Counted from the stretch's first letter, positions 48,192 to 60,629 are shown. The stretch: DNA of 64,000 nt from Zygnema cylindricum (GCA_037447655.1 JBBHKE010001545.1:199082-263081); one strand, 5' to 3'. Made by a program: numbers and translations. Notes: generated by a model not told the origin, from the sequence alone.

Positions 48192-48836
48192 TGTAGGATC
48201 TTAAGCAAAAGACATTCACTCAAATAAATTCACAAAACATAAAACATTACACAACGGAAGCTAATAATAAATAAGAGGAATATTCAGCCAAAAAAGATTT
48301 ATAAGTGTTCTTGGCCGAAGCCTCTTTACATCATCTCTCTTCTCTCTCCTCTCTCTCCTCATTAAATAATCTCTTACTCCAAGATTAATCCTCTAAGATT
48401 TAATTTTGTAAGATATATTGTAATATGCACATGTACACTGCTGCCTATATACTCGCTACTATGCACAAAGAGACAACAAGGTAAGACAAGCAGAACTTAG
48501 CGTAGGGACGAAGTCTGTCCCTAGTTGACTGTGCACACTGCAAGGACGTTTCCATGAAAAAAGTAGCACGCGCTTTCTTCCTTCGAAACGACTAACTCCA
48601 AACATTGACTTAAACACGTGTCGTCACACGAAAACACCTGCAGGCAAAATGTGACACCTGCGCACGAAAACATAAAGTGACACGAAACGAAATAGTACAT
48701 TTCGTTCACGGATAACAAAAGTACCGCCGCGAAACGACGTTGTATATTTTGTATGATGACGTAATACTTCACATCTAACAAATAAATGTAAGTATGTTGC
48801 TTCGCGAAAATACCTCGAAACGACAATAACCCAACA
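48192..48836 (-). repeat. Copia 5' LTR
   Basis: 645 bp, the partner of 42022-42670. The primer-binding site lies two bases inside its inner edge. Confidence 0.9.
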
Positions 48837-48990
48837 AAAGGGAGGGGGGTGGGAGATGGGGAGGGGGACGGGCAAGGGCATGGACGAGGGAGAGGGAGAA
48901 GGAGATGAAAAGTGAACGGGAGACGGAGAGGAAGAGAGAGGGAGAGAGAGAGAGGAAGAGGGGGAGGGAGAGGGAGAAGAAGAGGGGGAG
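48837..48990. repeat. Purine-rich simple repeat (right of copia)
   Basis: GGGAGA/GAGAGG-rich sequence continuing 41949-42021. The copia element inserted into this tract. Confidence 0.8.
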
Positions 48991-51121
48991 AGAATGAACC
49001 TTCAAAAACACATCAAAACCCTTAGCGAGAAGCTCAAGGGGCACGAAATAGCAAAACAACTCATAACCGTCCTAGAGGGTCCCTCGCTAGGAGGATGGGG
49101 AAAAATTATGAACACCTTAATAAAAGTGGTCCCAAGAGTTATAGTTCGAAAGTGGAAGCTCAAAATTACTTATGAAATGGGATAAAAGGGGTGGGAAGGG
49201 AAGGGAAGGGATGACGAGCTCAAATAACATTGCCTTAATGAAAATGTCGTTATCAAGAATAAGAGCATGTTGATGGAAACAACCCCTATTGAGGATAAGA
49301 TTTCGTGGAGGCGCAAAATTAAGCGTTGATTAATGAAGTATGGGGCAAAGGGGAACGCTTAAATAACCACGATTGTTGGAGAAGATAGGGAATCAAAGAT
49401 GAATTTTTGAAAGAGTAAACTTAACGATTGGGGGACGGTGTTTCTCAAGGACCTTAAGAACATGGTGTTTTAAGGAAACGGGAGAAACCCGGTGCTAGGG
49501 CTCGCCATGTAGGGCTTTCCAACCACCTCAAACAAATCTCTTAGAGATAGTTAAAGTCTGAAAAGCCCCATCCTCGCGAGGTGGTAAAACAAGAACCGCA
49601 CGAGCTGGTGTAATCACTCTAATTTGAGTGAGTGTTCATAATTTAGTGTAAATAACACTTTTTACCTAAGTAGCCTACAATGAGCCACATAGCGAAACAT
49701 GATTTAATGTAGTTAAATATGTACAAAATAAATGCCAATCATACACTAACTAAAATGGCAATGGGCGGTGTACAGTGCCGTTGACCCAAAACATTGTCTA
49801 CATAACGTGTGTGAAACTCAGATGGTTTACCATCGCGCCTTTTAATTCAATCTGACTCTTCCCTATGCAACTAATACAAGCTAAATTGTCTATAACACTA
49901 TTACATCCCGCTTATAACACTTTTATATCCCTCTCATGAACAAAAATTTGGAACAATGGCAATATTGTTACTGCTGGCTATATGATATGCAGCAAATAGT
50001 AATTATAGAATTGATTCTTACTAGAATTTGAAAAGATGGAGCGCATCACCTAGCTTCATATATTCTGCAGTCTTCTGTTTTATCTCACACCTTTCGAACA
50101 ACGAGTCATACAAAATGCTGCAATATTCATCACTAGTAGGAACATTGATTCTTATTAGATTGTGAAAAAGAAACGGCACTCAAAAGGGAGCGACCATAAA
50201 ACCTTTTTTTGCATCTGATGCGAGTGTCGCAAGCTAGTGTGATCATCACTTCATAAGCTAAAGTATGGTGCAAAGAGCTAACGATAGATGTTCACCGACA
50301 TAAAAAGAGACAGCTCAACATAGGATATGTTTGATTTGTGAAACTTGAAATATTTTGGAATATACGGTACATAATAACTTGCCCAGATGGAAACTCGTAT
50401 GATGAGAAATCACCAACTTGGCCTCCACATATATGTAGGCCTCCACTTACATTTTCTCAAAATTTTCTCAAACTAGTGAAACATCTCATTTGAAACGAAA
50501 CGAAATCATACAGATTGGTTAAATGGACCACTTATTTTTCAGCAAGCCGTAAAAAAATTGTGGCCAGAAACTTGAAAGCGGGAAATAAGGACAGGTATAC
50601 ACCGTATGGTACTCCAAGCAATCGTCGACATTAATACCGGTTGGCATAATTTGCACAATTGCAATTTTTAACAGTTAACCAAAAAATTGCAAATAAGTTG
50701 ATTTGATCAATAATACATTAGGTTAGAAAATGTTACTTTGGGTCATTCTTAACCTCCCAATTTCGAACTATAAGGGTGAGAACGTTTTTCCATACAAAAC
50801 AGGGAGTAAACGAACTCGTCCACACAGTTGTGTGATCTAAGTTTCAATTGATTAAAAATTCAAGTCAAATAAGTCTAAGCCCTTTCGGATGCCCGTCGCA
50901 TCTGAGCCCATCGAGATACTAATCAGACAAGTGTGCACGGGGAAACATTGATTTATGAGGCAAAAAACATTAATGATAATAGCGATATCTGGTGTATCAC
51001 AAGATATGCTCAGTCAATCATAGGTCAGTCACCTCCAACCAGTAGTAGGACACAAACATGGGTATCCAACCATTTTTATTTTTATTTTTTTTTTGAAGCC
51101 CAGAATTCGGGCTTTATTATC
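48991..51121. other. Unassigned intergenic sequence
   Basis: About 2.1 kb. A 63-residue frame at 48994-49185 has no recognised motif. Successive GGG runs at 49179-49210 (GGGAAGGGAAGGG type) could form a quadruplex. A family B-like right end is near 49765. No gene can be supported. Confidence 0.4.
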
Positions 51122-54100
51122 TTACAAGCCAGCGGAGGCAGTTTCTGGCTCTATCTCTCTCTTCCTTTGCCGTTTTAGTCGTCTACGTCTTAAAATTCCT
51201 GCCCTTTTTACACTCATACATGTACCTTTCTCTTTATCAGATTGGTTCGTCTCAGATGTATCCACAGGCAACTCCTGAATGGTCAAATCTGCGCCTTCGT
51301 AATTACTGTGGTCCTCCTCTCCGGACGCCCTTTCATCACCATCCTCGGATCTTTGCCGTTTCTTCTTCTTCTTGTTCGTCTGATTCTGATCTGGACCACC
51401 TGATGATTTCTTCCTCGTGAAGAGTGCCACAAAAAAACCGTCCGTGCCATCTCGTGTCGAATCTGTCCTGAGCAAAAAGTTTGCTGCAACCCAAAACCCT
51501 AAAAACAGTAAGCATCTCGTCTTTAAAACGATGCTCCCACCTCATTCCCCTCTCTCATAAAAGCCTGGTAGGATAATTACACGAGAGATATTCACCGTTA
51601 GGCTGAAGATGAATTGTACAACTTTATTAGTAACCATAGTACGTATGATTACTCAAAGAAATGTACGAAACTGTACGATTTACCCACGAAAACGAGTTTA
51701 GAACTTCAATGGTGTGGTTGTCCTATGATTGACTGTCATCTGCCCACCTTTTTCAAATAGTGGATGTCCTCGGTGTGGCCACTGAGGCAACACAGGACTT
51801 AAGCTTAAACCTCTTTCTTCTGCAAAGTCCTGAACGGCAAGTACAACCTCCTCATTTTCTCGTTCGTGAATGGAACAAGTACTGTATACAACTCGCTCCA
51901 CTGCCGGAACTGCAGTCATGTTCATAACATCAACATAGGAAAAAAAATAAAAAATAAATCGTCAAATGCACTGACCAGAAGTAGGTACAATTTCAGCTAA
52001 CTGCCACATAGCATAAAATACAAGGAGCTTCTGGAACAATTCATTGTCATATAAATACATTACATATAAAAACACACATAAAGACAAAAATACACTGAAC
52101 TTTCTAATGCTCAAAACTTTTTATAATTTCCTTCTGGTCAATGAAATAAATTGCATCAAAGGATCACAGAGTGTAACTGGCTTCTACTTAAAGTATGATG
52201 ATTTTTAAAACCGTACAAGAGAGGGCATGGCGAAGAGCTGTCTCCTGAAAGCTTGCCAATTGCTCTATCCTCTCCTTCTCCTCCGGGTCTTCCCCTCCTG
52301 TCCCCAGACTTACATAGTCAGGAGATTTCTGGACATTTCAACAGAAAAAGACGAAAAGAAAAACTGAACACTTCTAATCCACCCGAAGTACTTGTGCTTG
52401 TCTTAGACTGTGTGAATACCTTCTGAGGCAGAAGGCATTAAATGGTCGAGTCGCTGTGACTTTGTACCGGATCCAGAACATGAAGGATCCAGAAGGACAG
52501 CTTTCACCTGCAAAAGCCTTGCAAAGAACTTGTCATAAAGTCATCGAGGGAATATAACGAGTTGAAACTGTTGCAAAAATACGAACGCATGCCACCCTGT
52601 GAAGAAGGATAACAACTTAAAAGACTGCAAGACAAGAAGATTGGGAACTCTTGTTCAAGGTACAAAATCATACAAAGGTCAATGGTATTGTGTTATTTAG
52701 AGAAAAAGCCAATCAGGAAAAGACTCACCTTCTTTCCTATGGACGAGTTTGTTGCAAAAGCAAGGAAGTCCTGGTGACGCACAGTCACGTCTGGCAACGA
52801 AGGCTCAGTTAAGAAAACAATCAACATCTTCAGATGGAGACATAAAAGTTCAGCAAAACTGCAACAAAACTAGTCAAAACATAAGATTTCAACGAAATAA
52901 GCAAGCAGGTTAAGCCGCAGACTCAAAAGACTGAGTTGATGTTGTAGAGTTAACATGGAATGAACATGGAGCCCTCCGTCCTAGAGACAAGAAGTGAAAG
53001 AAGTTGAAAAGGATACTCGATGCCCCAGTCAACTCCACCATATGTCGCAACCTTTTAATACGAGTTTTGTCCAACTCGCATGCAAAAACGTTTCCCTTCC
53101 CTTCCATAAGTGCTGCAAGCTGTGTGGTTTTATTACCGGGAGCTGCACATGCATCCACAACCTGCCACCTGTCCTGTCAGGACTCGTCCATATCTACTAA
53201 CAGCAATACACCATAGTTCAAAAGTGCAAAAACGCATGGAAACGATATACCTGGTAACCTCATATTATATGCGTTTTACACGGGATTTTTAATACACGTA
53301 TTGCAACGGGTATGGAGCAACCACATATATCGCATTTCCATACTATTTGGCACATTGAAACTATGGAATACAACAATTTGATTAAAGATAGAAAGGGGCT
53401 CAAGGTTTACTTGTAACGACCTGCCAGGAAGGATCGGGTGCAAGAACCTGAGCAGGAATGCAGCTGGCCTTGCCCTGTCCAATCACAAGCCACCGATAAC
53501 AGTCTGAGAGTTTTAGATAGCAGTAACTAAAGTAGCAAACAAGTTTGTCGATCAAAACAAAACACCCCTCGCAAATAATCAGCTAGAAACTGTTGCTCAA
53601 AAACTATAAAAATTCAAGGAAATCTCCTCACCTGAAGAATGAGAGAGCCATCAAGGACCAATGGATGGTCATGGAGATCTGTGCCAGAGGGAAGCACTAG
53701 CAATGTTGGAATCAGTTCATCAATTGCCACCTGTTCAAAAGTAAATACAGAGGAGAGGCATAGGTTATAATGGGTAACGAGCATCGATTAAGCGAGGCTT
53801 CTAAGCAAAGATCTAAAAGTGACATATTAAAATATGCCTATCGTATACTGAGATTGTCCTATGTCAGGAAAAGAAGGAAGAAAGAAAAGAGCCAATTCAC
53901 GAAAAAAAGGAAACAAGTAACGTGATTGCGGGATAGAATGTAATTAACAGCAATACAGCAATGGTTAAACGTTGCTAACAAGAATTGACACCAAGTGGCT
54001 CAAAACAAACATGAGAAGTGGCAAACAGGTTCTACTGTTGAATTGAATTGAATCCATTTAGTTGGTCATACCTTCATAACTGCTTTATCCCTCTGTAACT

Positions 54101-56904
54101 GCCTTAATGCATCTTCCACACTTAACTTGAGTGTGTTCACACGCACAAATCGTGGCCGGTCAACGCCTGTTATTCAAACTCCCTTTGTCAATACAAACTG
54201 AGATATGCAATGAAGCTACACCTTCCATAGCTATTTCTATTAGTAAGTTATTAGTGCTAAAGCGGATTTTGTATTGATTGCACTAAATTATGTTTTGCCA
54301 CGTGGCTCATGATTGGCCACTTAACTAACAGTGTTCTTAACACTGATTTATGAGTTTTGGCCAAGAAAAACACAATACTTGAATTAGAGTTATTCAGTCT
54401 GGTAGTGATGTAAGGTGTAGTGACAGCATGTCAGGTGAGCTTGCCATAAGGAAACAGAAGGGGGACCATAAGACTTTTATGATTAACAGATGACTAAAAC
54501 AAAAGACCCAATTTATTATGACGACCACCTGTGTCAAAAACCTACAGAATCTCTTTATGTTTATGCTGATACAAAATTCTGCAATTCCCTTGATGAGTTC
54601 ATACAGACACGGTAAAACCCAGAGATTGCCCTTACAAAGCTTTGCCTTATAAAACTCCTGCCAAACCTTACTTTGCTCTGAATGCCTATACTGCTCCCAG
54701 GATGAAACTACACGAATTTTCTCACTGCTTTTCTTTTTGGAACCCCTTAATAGTGCTTTTTCTGAGGCTAATTCCACTCACCTGCCGTAACATTATCAGC
54801 AGGCAACAGCTCCTCCACTGACATCACTCTCCTCTTCACTAACAGACGAACTAAAGCCGCCTTAAGAGTGTTTTTATATAAGAGCACGGCACGTTCTGCA
54901 GCGCCACATGGAACCAAATCCTGCCATAAAAGGCCGACGCTTCATCAGCTTGTCGTGAAAGATGATTGGCCTTGAAAGAAATTAATAGAGGGAGAGGGAG
55001 AGGGAGAGGGAGAAAAAAATCTACCCGTATGTCCAATGATGTGTCTTGTTTGGAAAATTCAGAGTCAGAAACTCAACTTATAGCGTAATTATACGAGCCC
55101 TATAGCTGGGTACTGGTGCAGTAATGATAGTATTCGTACAGAAAACTGTACGATTTTGCCAAAAAAAGTTACATTTTCCTGTACGATTACAGTGATTACT
55201 GGCCAGTAAACACGCACGTACAGTTACCCTATTAAACTATTTTTAATGTCAGCAAGGCTTTTGTCTTTCACCTGTCCAAAAAGAAGGTCGTAGACGAGAA
55301 CATAAACAAGCTCTTCCTGGACTTGCACCTGTACCAGGACCCACACTATTTCCACTTCAATCCTACATCCATTTCAATGTATTTCTGGTGGTTTTTCACG
55401 CATTCAAATTTCATCCTTGTCGGAAAAAAAAAGTTTTTCTTTATTTGTCCATTAAGCCAATTGCTCCTTCCATTCAGTTAATCAATGGAATCAAATAACC
55501 AACAGGTACTTAAGCCAAAGCATTATAAACCATCATAAAATTGTGGTTTTATCCAGGTTTAGATGGTTTAGAAGTGCCAACAAGCTAAATTGTAGCATCT
55601 TCTATTTCAACACAATCTTCTAAATCTAGACAGTTTTCTATTTCAAGACAAGCCAATCTTCTATTTCAAGACAATCTTCTATTTCTATTTCTATTTTTCC
55701 TATTTCAGTGAAGTACACTGTAAATCGTTATTAGCGTCAAGCAATTATTAACCCGGGGTTTATATTACTGTTATTAATTCAAATTCACTTCCGAATGACG
55801 TGGCTAGTTTTGAACCTTTCAAAAAATTATTGTTAAGAAAAAAACAATCAATTTTTGTCATTGACGCTATTTTAGGTTCGAGGGGCAAAACATAGGGGCG
55901 CCGATATAGTGTCATTGACGCTAATAAAGATACACAGTGTAACTGAAGGTAAATTTAAATTTAAATCTAATGAGGAAGTTAGACGAAGGAATTAGGAAAG
56001 GAACCTTTGCATTGTTTAAAATGTCGGTGGCTGCAATAACTTCCTTTAAAACAGGCAAATCTGTAACCCTTCCATAAAACCATGTAAGAATTTAAGCAAT
56101 TAGTCCCAATCAGACTACGAGCATAACTGATATAAAAAGAAAAAAAAGGAATATTCCTCTACACCGCCCATCGCTAGGTAGTGTTTTTTTGGCCAATCAT
56201 AATTTAGTGCTAATAACATTATTTACGTACGTGGTCCATAATAAGCCAAGCCATGTTGCAACATAATTTAGCGTAGTTAATTCTAATACAATGCTAACGC
56301 TAATAATTCACTAACTCTAATAGCGATAGACGGTGTGCCTTAGTTTCATTGACTAAAAGCAGGTTTAAGTAGTCAATGATGAATGATTACAAAAAAACTA
56401 ACAAACTTCCGGCAAAGGTTTTAGGTTTTTTATGAAGCCCGCAATGTGAGCATTCCACAACACACTACAGCACTGGACGTGATGAATCATTCTGACGTCA
56501 CTAATTCATCATTTTGACGTCACTAATTCAGGATCCACTGAAATTAAATTCAGCTTAATATCAGCTAAATCGATCCCTTATTCACACGTATTTTTCTATT
56601 TGTCCCTACATGGCACCACTCTAAACACCGGCCTCAGAAGTAACAAGCAAAATGAAAATAAAAGGACGCAAAACCAAAACTGCAGAGCCATGGCTTATGA
56701 AATTTAAAAAAAGAGGGAGTACAGACAGCGTAGCGTCTGGCACGTGAGACGATGAGTCGCCTTCTTGAGAGCGACATTTGGCGCCAAAGTGAGAGATTTC
56801 AGAGAGACACCGCCTTTTCTCAGGGCGTCTGCACTCAACAGCCGCTTCAGTGCGCCTGCAACCTGGCGGTAAAGGATACGAGTGACACGTGGCGGCACAG
56901 TCAT
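51122..56904 (-). CDS. NSUN5: NOP2/Sun-family rRNA cytosine-C5 methyltransferase, NSUN5-like
   Basis: Thirteen minus-strand exons: 56727-56904, 56005-56060, 55272-55328, 54782-54920, 54072-54166, 53632-53730, 53421-53474, 53017-53161, 52729-52790, 52420-52507, 52217-52328, 51748-51909 and 51122-51483. The product is about 535 residues. NSUN5 proteins methylate a cytosine in large-subunit rRNA using S-adenosylmethionine. Visible are PRFVRVNTLK, the SAM-binding DACAAPGNKTTQLAAL, LLDPSCSGSG (motif IV Cys) and VVYSTCSIHERENEEVV (catalytic motif VI Cys). Then comes DGTDGFFVALF and a basic, KKKKKR-containing tail suited to nucleolar targeting. All joins are in phase except exon 10 to 11, where one A too many appears in exon 11 (AAA at its start). 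The donors of exons 1 and 7 are weak. The start at 56904 is the nearest Met to the conserved region; an in-frame Met at 57015 is an alternative. Confidence 0.88.
53212..53365. mobile_element. Family C-like MITE in NSUN5 intron
   Basis: A 154-bp element that starts CATAGTTCAAAAGTGC and ends GCACATTGAAACTATG. AATACA repeats on both sides (53205-53210 and 53367-53372). It shares GTTTCCATAC and TTGCACATT-type inner segments with the ACP6 intron copy at 16581-16714. It lies in the intron before exon 8. Confidence 0.6.
54219..54419. mobile_element. Family B-like MITE in NSUN5 intron
   Basis: The ends CTACACCTT and AAGGTGTAG frame about 200 bp in the intron between exons 4 and 5. It is weaker than the other family B copies. 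Confidence 0.4.
54985..55012. repeat. GGGAGA microsatellite in NSUN5 intron
   Basis: Four GAGGGA/GGGAGA units. On the gene's strand this is a pyrimidine tract about 65 bp upstream of the exon 4 acceptor. Confidence 0.7.
55714..55941. mobile_element. Family B MITE in NSUN5 intron
   Basis: A 228-bp element with ends TACACTGTAAATCGTTATTA and TAATAAAGATACACAGTGTA. It lies in the intron between exons 2 and 3, 64 bp from exon 2. Confidence 0.6.
56160..56337. mobile_element. Family B MITE in NSUN5 intron
   Basis: A 178-bp element that starts TACACCGCCCATCGCTA and ends TAATAGCGATAGACGGTGTG. It lies in the first intron, about 100 bp from exon 2. Confidence 0.6.
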
Positions 56905-57099
56905 CGTCCGTATCGTATGGCAGCCAGAAACATGGGAAGAAAAAAAGAGAAAAGGAGGTGTGGAAGGCTGAAAACTGGAGAAGGATGGTAAGGATGGAAC
57001 AAGTGAAGATTTCAAATTTCACATGGAAAAGCTGACGGAACTTCAAATAATGAACCGTACAAATGTTTGATGATTGTACATTCGTAAGTTTGTATTACT

Positions 57100-57291
57100 T
57101 TCGCACTTTTTTAAGATAAAGTCATAAAGTGCATTCGCACTTTTCTAAGATAAAGTGCAATCGCACTTTTTTAAGATAAAGTGCATTCGCACTTATGTAA
57201 GATAAAGTGCATTCGCAATTTCGCACTTATCTAAGATAAAGTGCATTCGCAATTTCGCACTTATGTAAGATAAAGTGCATTCGCACTTATG
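57100..57291. repeat. Minisatellite upstream of NSUN5
   Basis: About seven 25-36-bp units around TAAGATAAAGTGCATTCGCAC with small variants. It begins 85-200 bp upstream of the possible start codons, so it lies in the promoter region. Each unit contains the inverted pair AAAGTGC...GCACTT. Confidence 0.85.
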
Positions 57292-57574
57292 TGCCATGTG
57301 GTACAGTACAGTAAAGTACACCGTGAATCGTTATTAGCGTACTGTACGCTATATCGGCACCCCGAAATTTTGACATTGATACACGAAATACAGTGATTGA
57401 ATCTAATTTATCTTTGACATTAAATACGGTATTTGTAAATTTTTCCCCGGTATGGTGTACCCTGGGTACCCTCATTTCACCGTGCTAAATGCGCCGTAAG
57501 TTTCACCATTACAAAATACTACCGGGTATCTGGTTAGGGTTTACACACTTAGGGCACGGTTCAGTACTGTACAG
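57292..57574. other. Isolated family B left end and unassigned sequence
   Basis: TACACCGTGAATCGTTATTA at 57318 is a family B left terminus without a clear partner before the next element. No gene is seen. Confidence 0.4.
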
Positions 57575-57795
57575 TACACCGTCGATAGTATTTAGCGTCA
57601 ATGTTTTCTTTGGCACTTAAAAAAACTTTTGTCCGTACACACTTGTTGGATTTTCAATTTGAAACCGCCAATCGGAAGTTGAGAATGTTACCTTTCAATC
57701 GCAACCGTCAAATTTACAATCCGACAAGTGTGTACGGAGAAAAGATGTTTTAAGTGGCGAAAAAAACATTGACGCTAAATACAATCGACGGTGTG
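57575..57795. mobile_element. Family B fold-back MITE
   Basis: A 221-bp element. The left arm (TACACCGTCGATAGTATTTA, TTTGTCCGTACACACTTGTT) and the right arm are complementary over roughly 90 bp each, so a transcript would form a long hairpin. Same subfamily as 41093-41323. Confidence 0.7.
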
Positions 57796-57829
57796 CTGTA
57801 GTTACCCATGGGATTTTGGGTGTATTTAC

Positions 57830-58784
57830 AAGTGCTGTGTATCGGTAAAAAATTTATCGCGATAACACCGATATCGATAGTTATCCGTTATCGAACAGTC
57901 AAAGGTTCCGATATATCGGTATGAGACTAAAAAATTCCATATCAACGATAACTTAAGAAAATATAGTATGTATACAATAGTACTTTATAACATAATGTAT
58001 TACATTATTGACTTGAAATAGCATGGCATGCCACGTATAAAAATCTGTTCCGTCTCTGTTTAACTGCGGTTTATTACGGACAGCGCAACACATAAACGCT
58101 GGTTGGTTAACTAAACAATGATTTTACGGTGACTTACGGAATTGAACCGACCAACTGGTGAACATGGAACTCTAAAAGGACGGCGAACACAAAGTACAGC
58201 GGACGCAAAACAACATTCCGCGCGCCGCCGGAATCGAACAGACGACTTATAATGAGAAAATATGAGCGGACGGCCAGCGTGAGCGCCGACATCCCGAAAT
58301 GGCTCTTTTGGCAACTTATGCCAAAAAAGGCAACAAATTGACAAGTGGCAGGCCCCCAGTGGATCCTAAGGAAGAAAGGGACAAAACCATGGCGTCGGGT
58401 GTGAAAGGTACATTGTTTTTACTGGATCCGTACCAAAACCGTACAGATAGCATGGCGGCTATTGTAATGTACCGTGCTTGTACAACTATACAATACAGTG
58501 ATCTGATCGGTAGACACCTCAGTGGATAGGGGTTGTGAGTAGGGCGCGTCCGGGGAATAACACGTATAGTTGAGTGTACTAGTCGTTCATTTAACTGTAC
58601 GGTCCGTACATATACCGCCAATATTTAACAATACCGGTGTTAATCGCCGATAAATAACCGATATTTATTGGTTATAATCGGCGATAACACCGATAACGAT
58701 ATATCGTACCAATTAATCGATTATCGACTACTCGAAAAAGGCCCATATCGGTTATCGTCAAATCCTTACCGAAACTCAACACTA
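57830..58784. mobile_element. Family A element
   Basis: Starts AAGTGCTGTGTATCGG and ends CCGAAACTCAACACTA, with CGATA-rich subterminal regions on both sides. The roughly 600-bp centre (58020-58560) lacks those motifs, and no transposase domain is recognised in it. The flanking target duplication is not convincing. Confidence 0.5.
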
Positions 58785-58804
58785 GTACTATTTACTATTT
58801 AGGC

Positions 58805-59354
58805 CATAGTTCAAAAGTAGGTGAAAGTAGGCCCATACAATATTCCTATTGTACGCAAAACATACAATATGGCCTTAAGACCCATATTGTATTGGTCGCA
58901 AAATGAAAAATACTAGTAACAGGGTTGAGTTGCACATCGATCGATAGAGAATTAAATGACATGTCTAAATTTTGAAAAACATTTGGACAAATTTTTATTT
59001 TTATGTGAATTTTGAGGTATTTTTTATTTAAACCGTCAAATTTGGATGATCCGACGGTCGCTAATCAAAGTAGCGATCTAAGAAGATCACACGAAAAGCC
59101 CATAACACAACTTACAATAGAACATACGTCCGCGTTTTTTTTTTCCGGGTTTTTTTCCCGCGGAATGTCATCCTACGCCGTGTCAGTTCGCTAAAAAAAA
59201 CGTCCGGCGGCGTGCGCTGTACTATGATGATACTTCAGATTCGTACGTTCGTACAGTAGTGTGCACAACGCACACACATACAGTATGCTTACTCTACGCG
59301 AGTTTTGTGCGCCTACCAAAGGCCTACCATAAAAACGCCTACTTTTGAACAATG
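58805..59354. mobile_element. Family C hAT-like MITE with 8-bp target duplication
   Basis: A 550-bp element that starts CATAGTTCAAAAGTAGG and ends CCTACTTTTGAACAATG. It is flanked by the perfect 8-bp repeat ATTTAGGC (58797-58804 and 59355-59362). No coding capacity. Its right 300 bp recur in the duplication at 62441-62747. Confidence 0.75.
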
Positions 59355-59667
59355 ATTTAGGCCATATATTTATGTTCATTTTTTTTATTTTTTTTATTAT
59401 GTTCGAGCAATTATCAGTCGAAAGATCGCCCCTAAATCTGAAACCGGCCAGAAATTGCAATACATTGCACCGTGAATTATTATTAGCCTTATGTACGCTA
59501 TATCGGCACCCCAAAAAATTGACATTGATACCTTAAATATAGTTAACTACACTATTTAAAGACGTGGACCATAATCTGCCACGTCTCCTGGCACTAAATT
59601 AGAATGAATGACGCTAATCTTTTCTTTACACTAATAATTTCTCAACGCTAATAACGATTCGCGGTGT
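59047..59667. repeat. 0.62-kb duplicated segment, copy 1
   Basis: Nearly identical to 62439-63061 in the same orientation, about 3.39 kb away. It spans the right part of a family C element, its target repeat, a short spacer and a complete family B element (59466-59667). Confidence 0.85.
59466..59667. mobile_element. Family B MITE
   Basis: About 200 bp with ends TGCACCGTGAATTATTATTA and TAATAACGATTCGCGGTGTA. It is followed without a gap by the family A terminus TAGTGTTCGG. Confidence 0.6.
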
Positions 59668-60351
59668 AGTGTTCGGTATCGAGGACCATTTGTTGATATT
59701 CAATATGTATTGAATTTCAGGTACCTGATAAGTATCAAAAAGCTAAACATCGCGATGTATCGCTAATATATCACCAATATATCGTATCGCCGATATATCG
59801 AGGCTTTTAAAAAAAATATATATATATAACTATTCTTGCTACTGCTGCTAGTACTACTACTGTTGCCAATACTGCCAGTCTACAACCGGTTGTTGTAGCT
59901 ACTGCTACTCCAAATTAATAAAAATAATAATAAAAATTCACATTTTGTACACTTCAAAAAATAATATATAATAAGTCTGCGATTTTATTTTTTCAGGTCA
60001 TACTTTAACTAAATTAGTGTGAACTTTTCATATGTGAGGTTCTCTATGTTCTAAATAAGTAATTATATAAATTACTGAATTATTATTTTTTTGTTGGTTA
60101 CATTTTGCCACGTCTACCTTTAAGTCACGGAACGAAAATCACGTCGTATGTGGCGTATCAAACAATGTCTTTTTCGCTAAAATAACATATTATATAAAAT
60201 ATTAAATTTAAAAAATAATGTACATCGCAATATATATCGCGATGATTTATGTTGGTCCCGGTGCGATATTTCGAAGATTCTACTCGATCGATATTCGATA
60301 TATCGAATATCGAAATCATCACGAGATAAATTTACCCGATACCCAACACCA
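59667..60351. mobile_element. Family A element
   Basis: Starts TAGTGTTCGGTATCGAGG and ends CCCGATACCCAACACCA, with ATATCG-rich ends. The interior has CTACTGCTGCTAGTAC-type simple sequence near 59840-59900. The left end directly abuts a family B end, so no target duplication can be read. Confidence 0.55.
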
Positions 60352-60629
60352 GTGTCAACACAAAAATGCTATGCGCACTCATATCTGACTTTGTACTGTA
60401 GCGGTTGCCTATCCAAAATTGAGTTATAAACTCTAATAACGATGGGCCTTGTAGAAAGATGATACCGAGAAAAACGTTTAAAAAGATTCAAAGCGAGGTT
60501 CGAATCGACGCCGTCGATGTAAACTTCCTGAATCTCCAGATTACGAACGAACCAGAGTTAAGCGGTTACGAATGAAGCTTGAAATTTTCACATAAATAGT
60601 TATCGTATGCACGAAATCTATATAGCTGC
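60352..60629. other. Unassigned sequence
   Basis: Short spacer between two family A elements. No gene or repeat is identified. Confidence 0.3.

Larger units (their letters stand above)
42022..48836 (-). mobile_element. Ty1/copia retrotransposon, degenerate
   Basis: A 6.8-kb element transcribed on the minus strand. The LTRs are 48192-48836 (5') and 42022-42670 (3'). They differ at scattered positions and are flanked by AAAGG (42017-42021, 48837-48841). Next to the 5' LTR is TGGTATCGGAGC (48178-48189), one base from the usual initiator-Met tRNA site. Next to the 3' LTR is the purine tract AAGAGGGGGAT. The domain order gag, protease, integrase, reverse transcriptase, RNase H is that of copia. 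Frameshifts, stops, an 83-bp duplication and a nested LTR show it is no longer autonomous. Confidence 0.93.

Noticed and set aside
48994-49185. 63-residue frame after the copia element
   Set aside because: No domain or splice partner is seen, and the surrounding composition is similar on all frames.
54394-54777. 127-residue minus-strand frame inside the NSUN5 gene
   Set aside because: It begins just past the exon 4 donor and ends in a MITE. It is intron sequence, and the exons on both sides join in phase without it.
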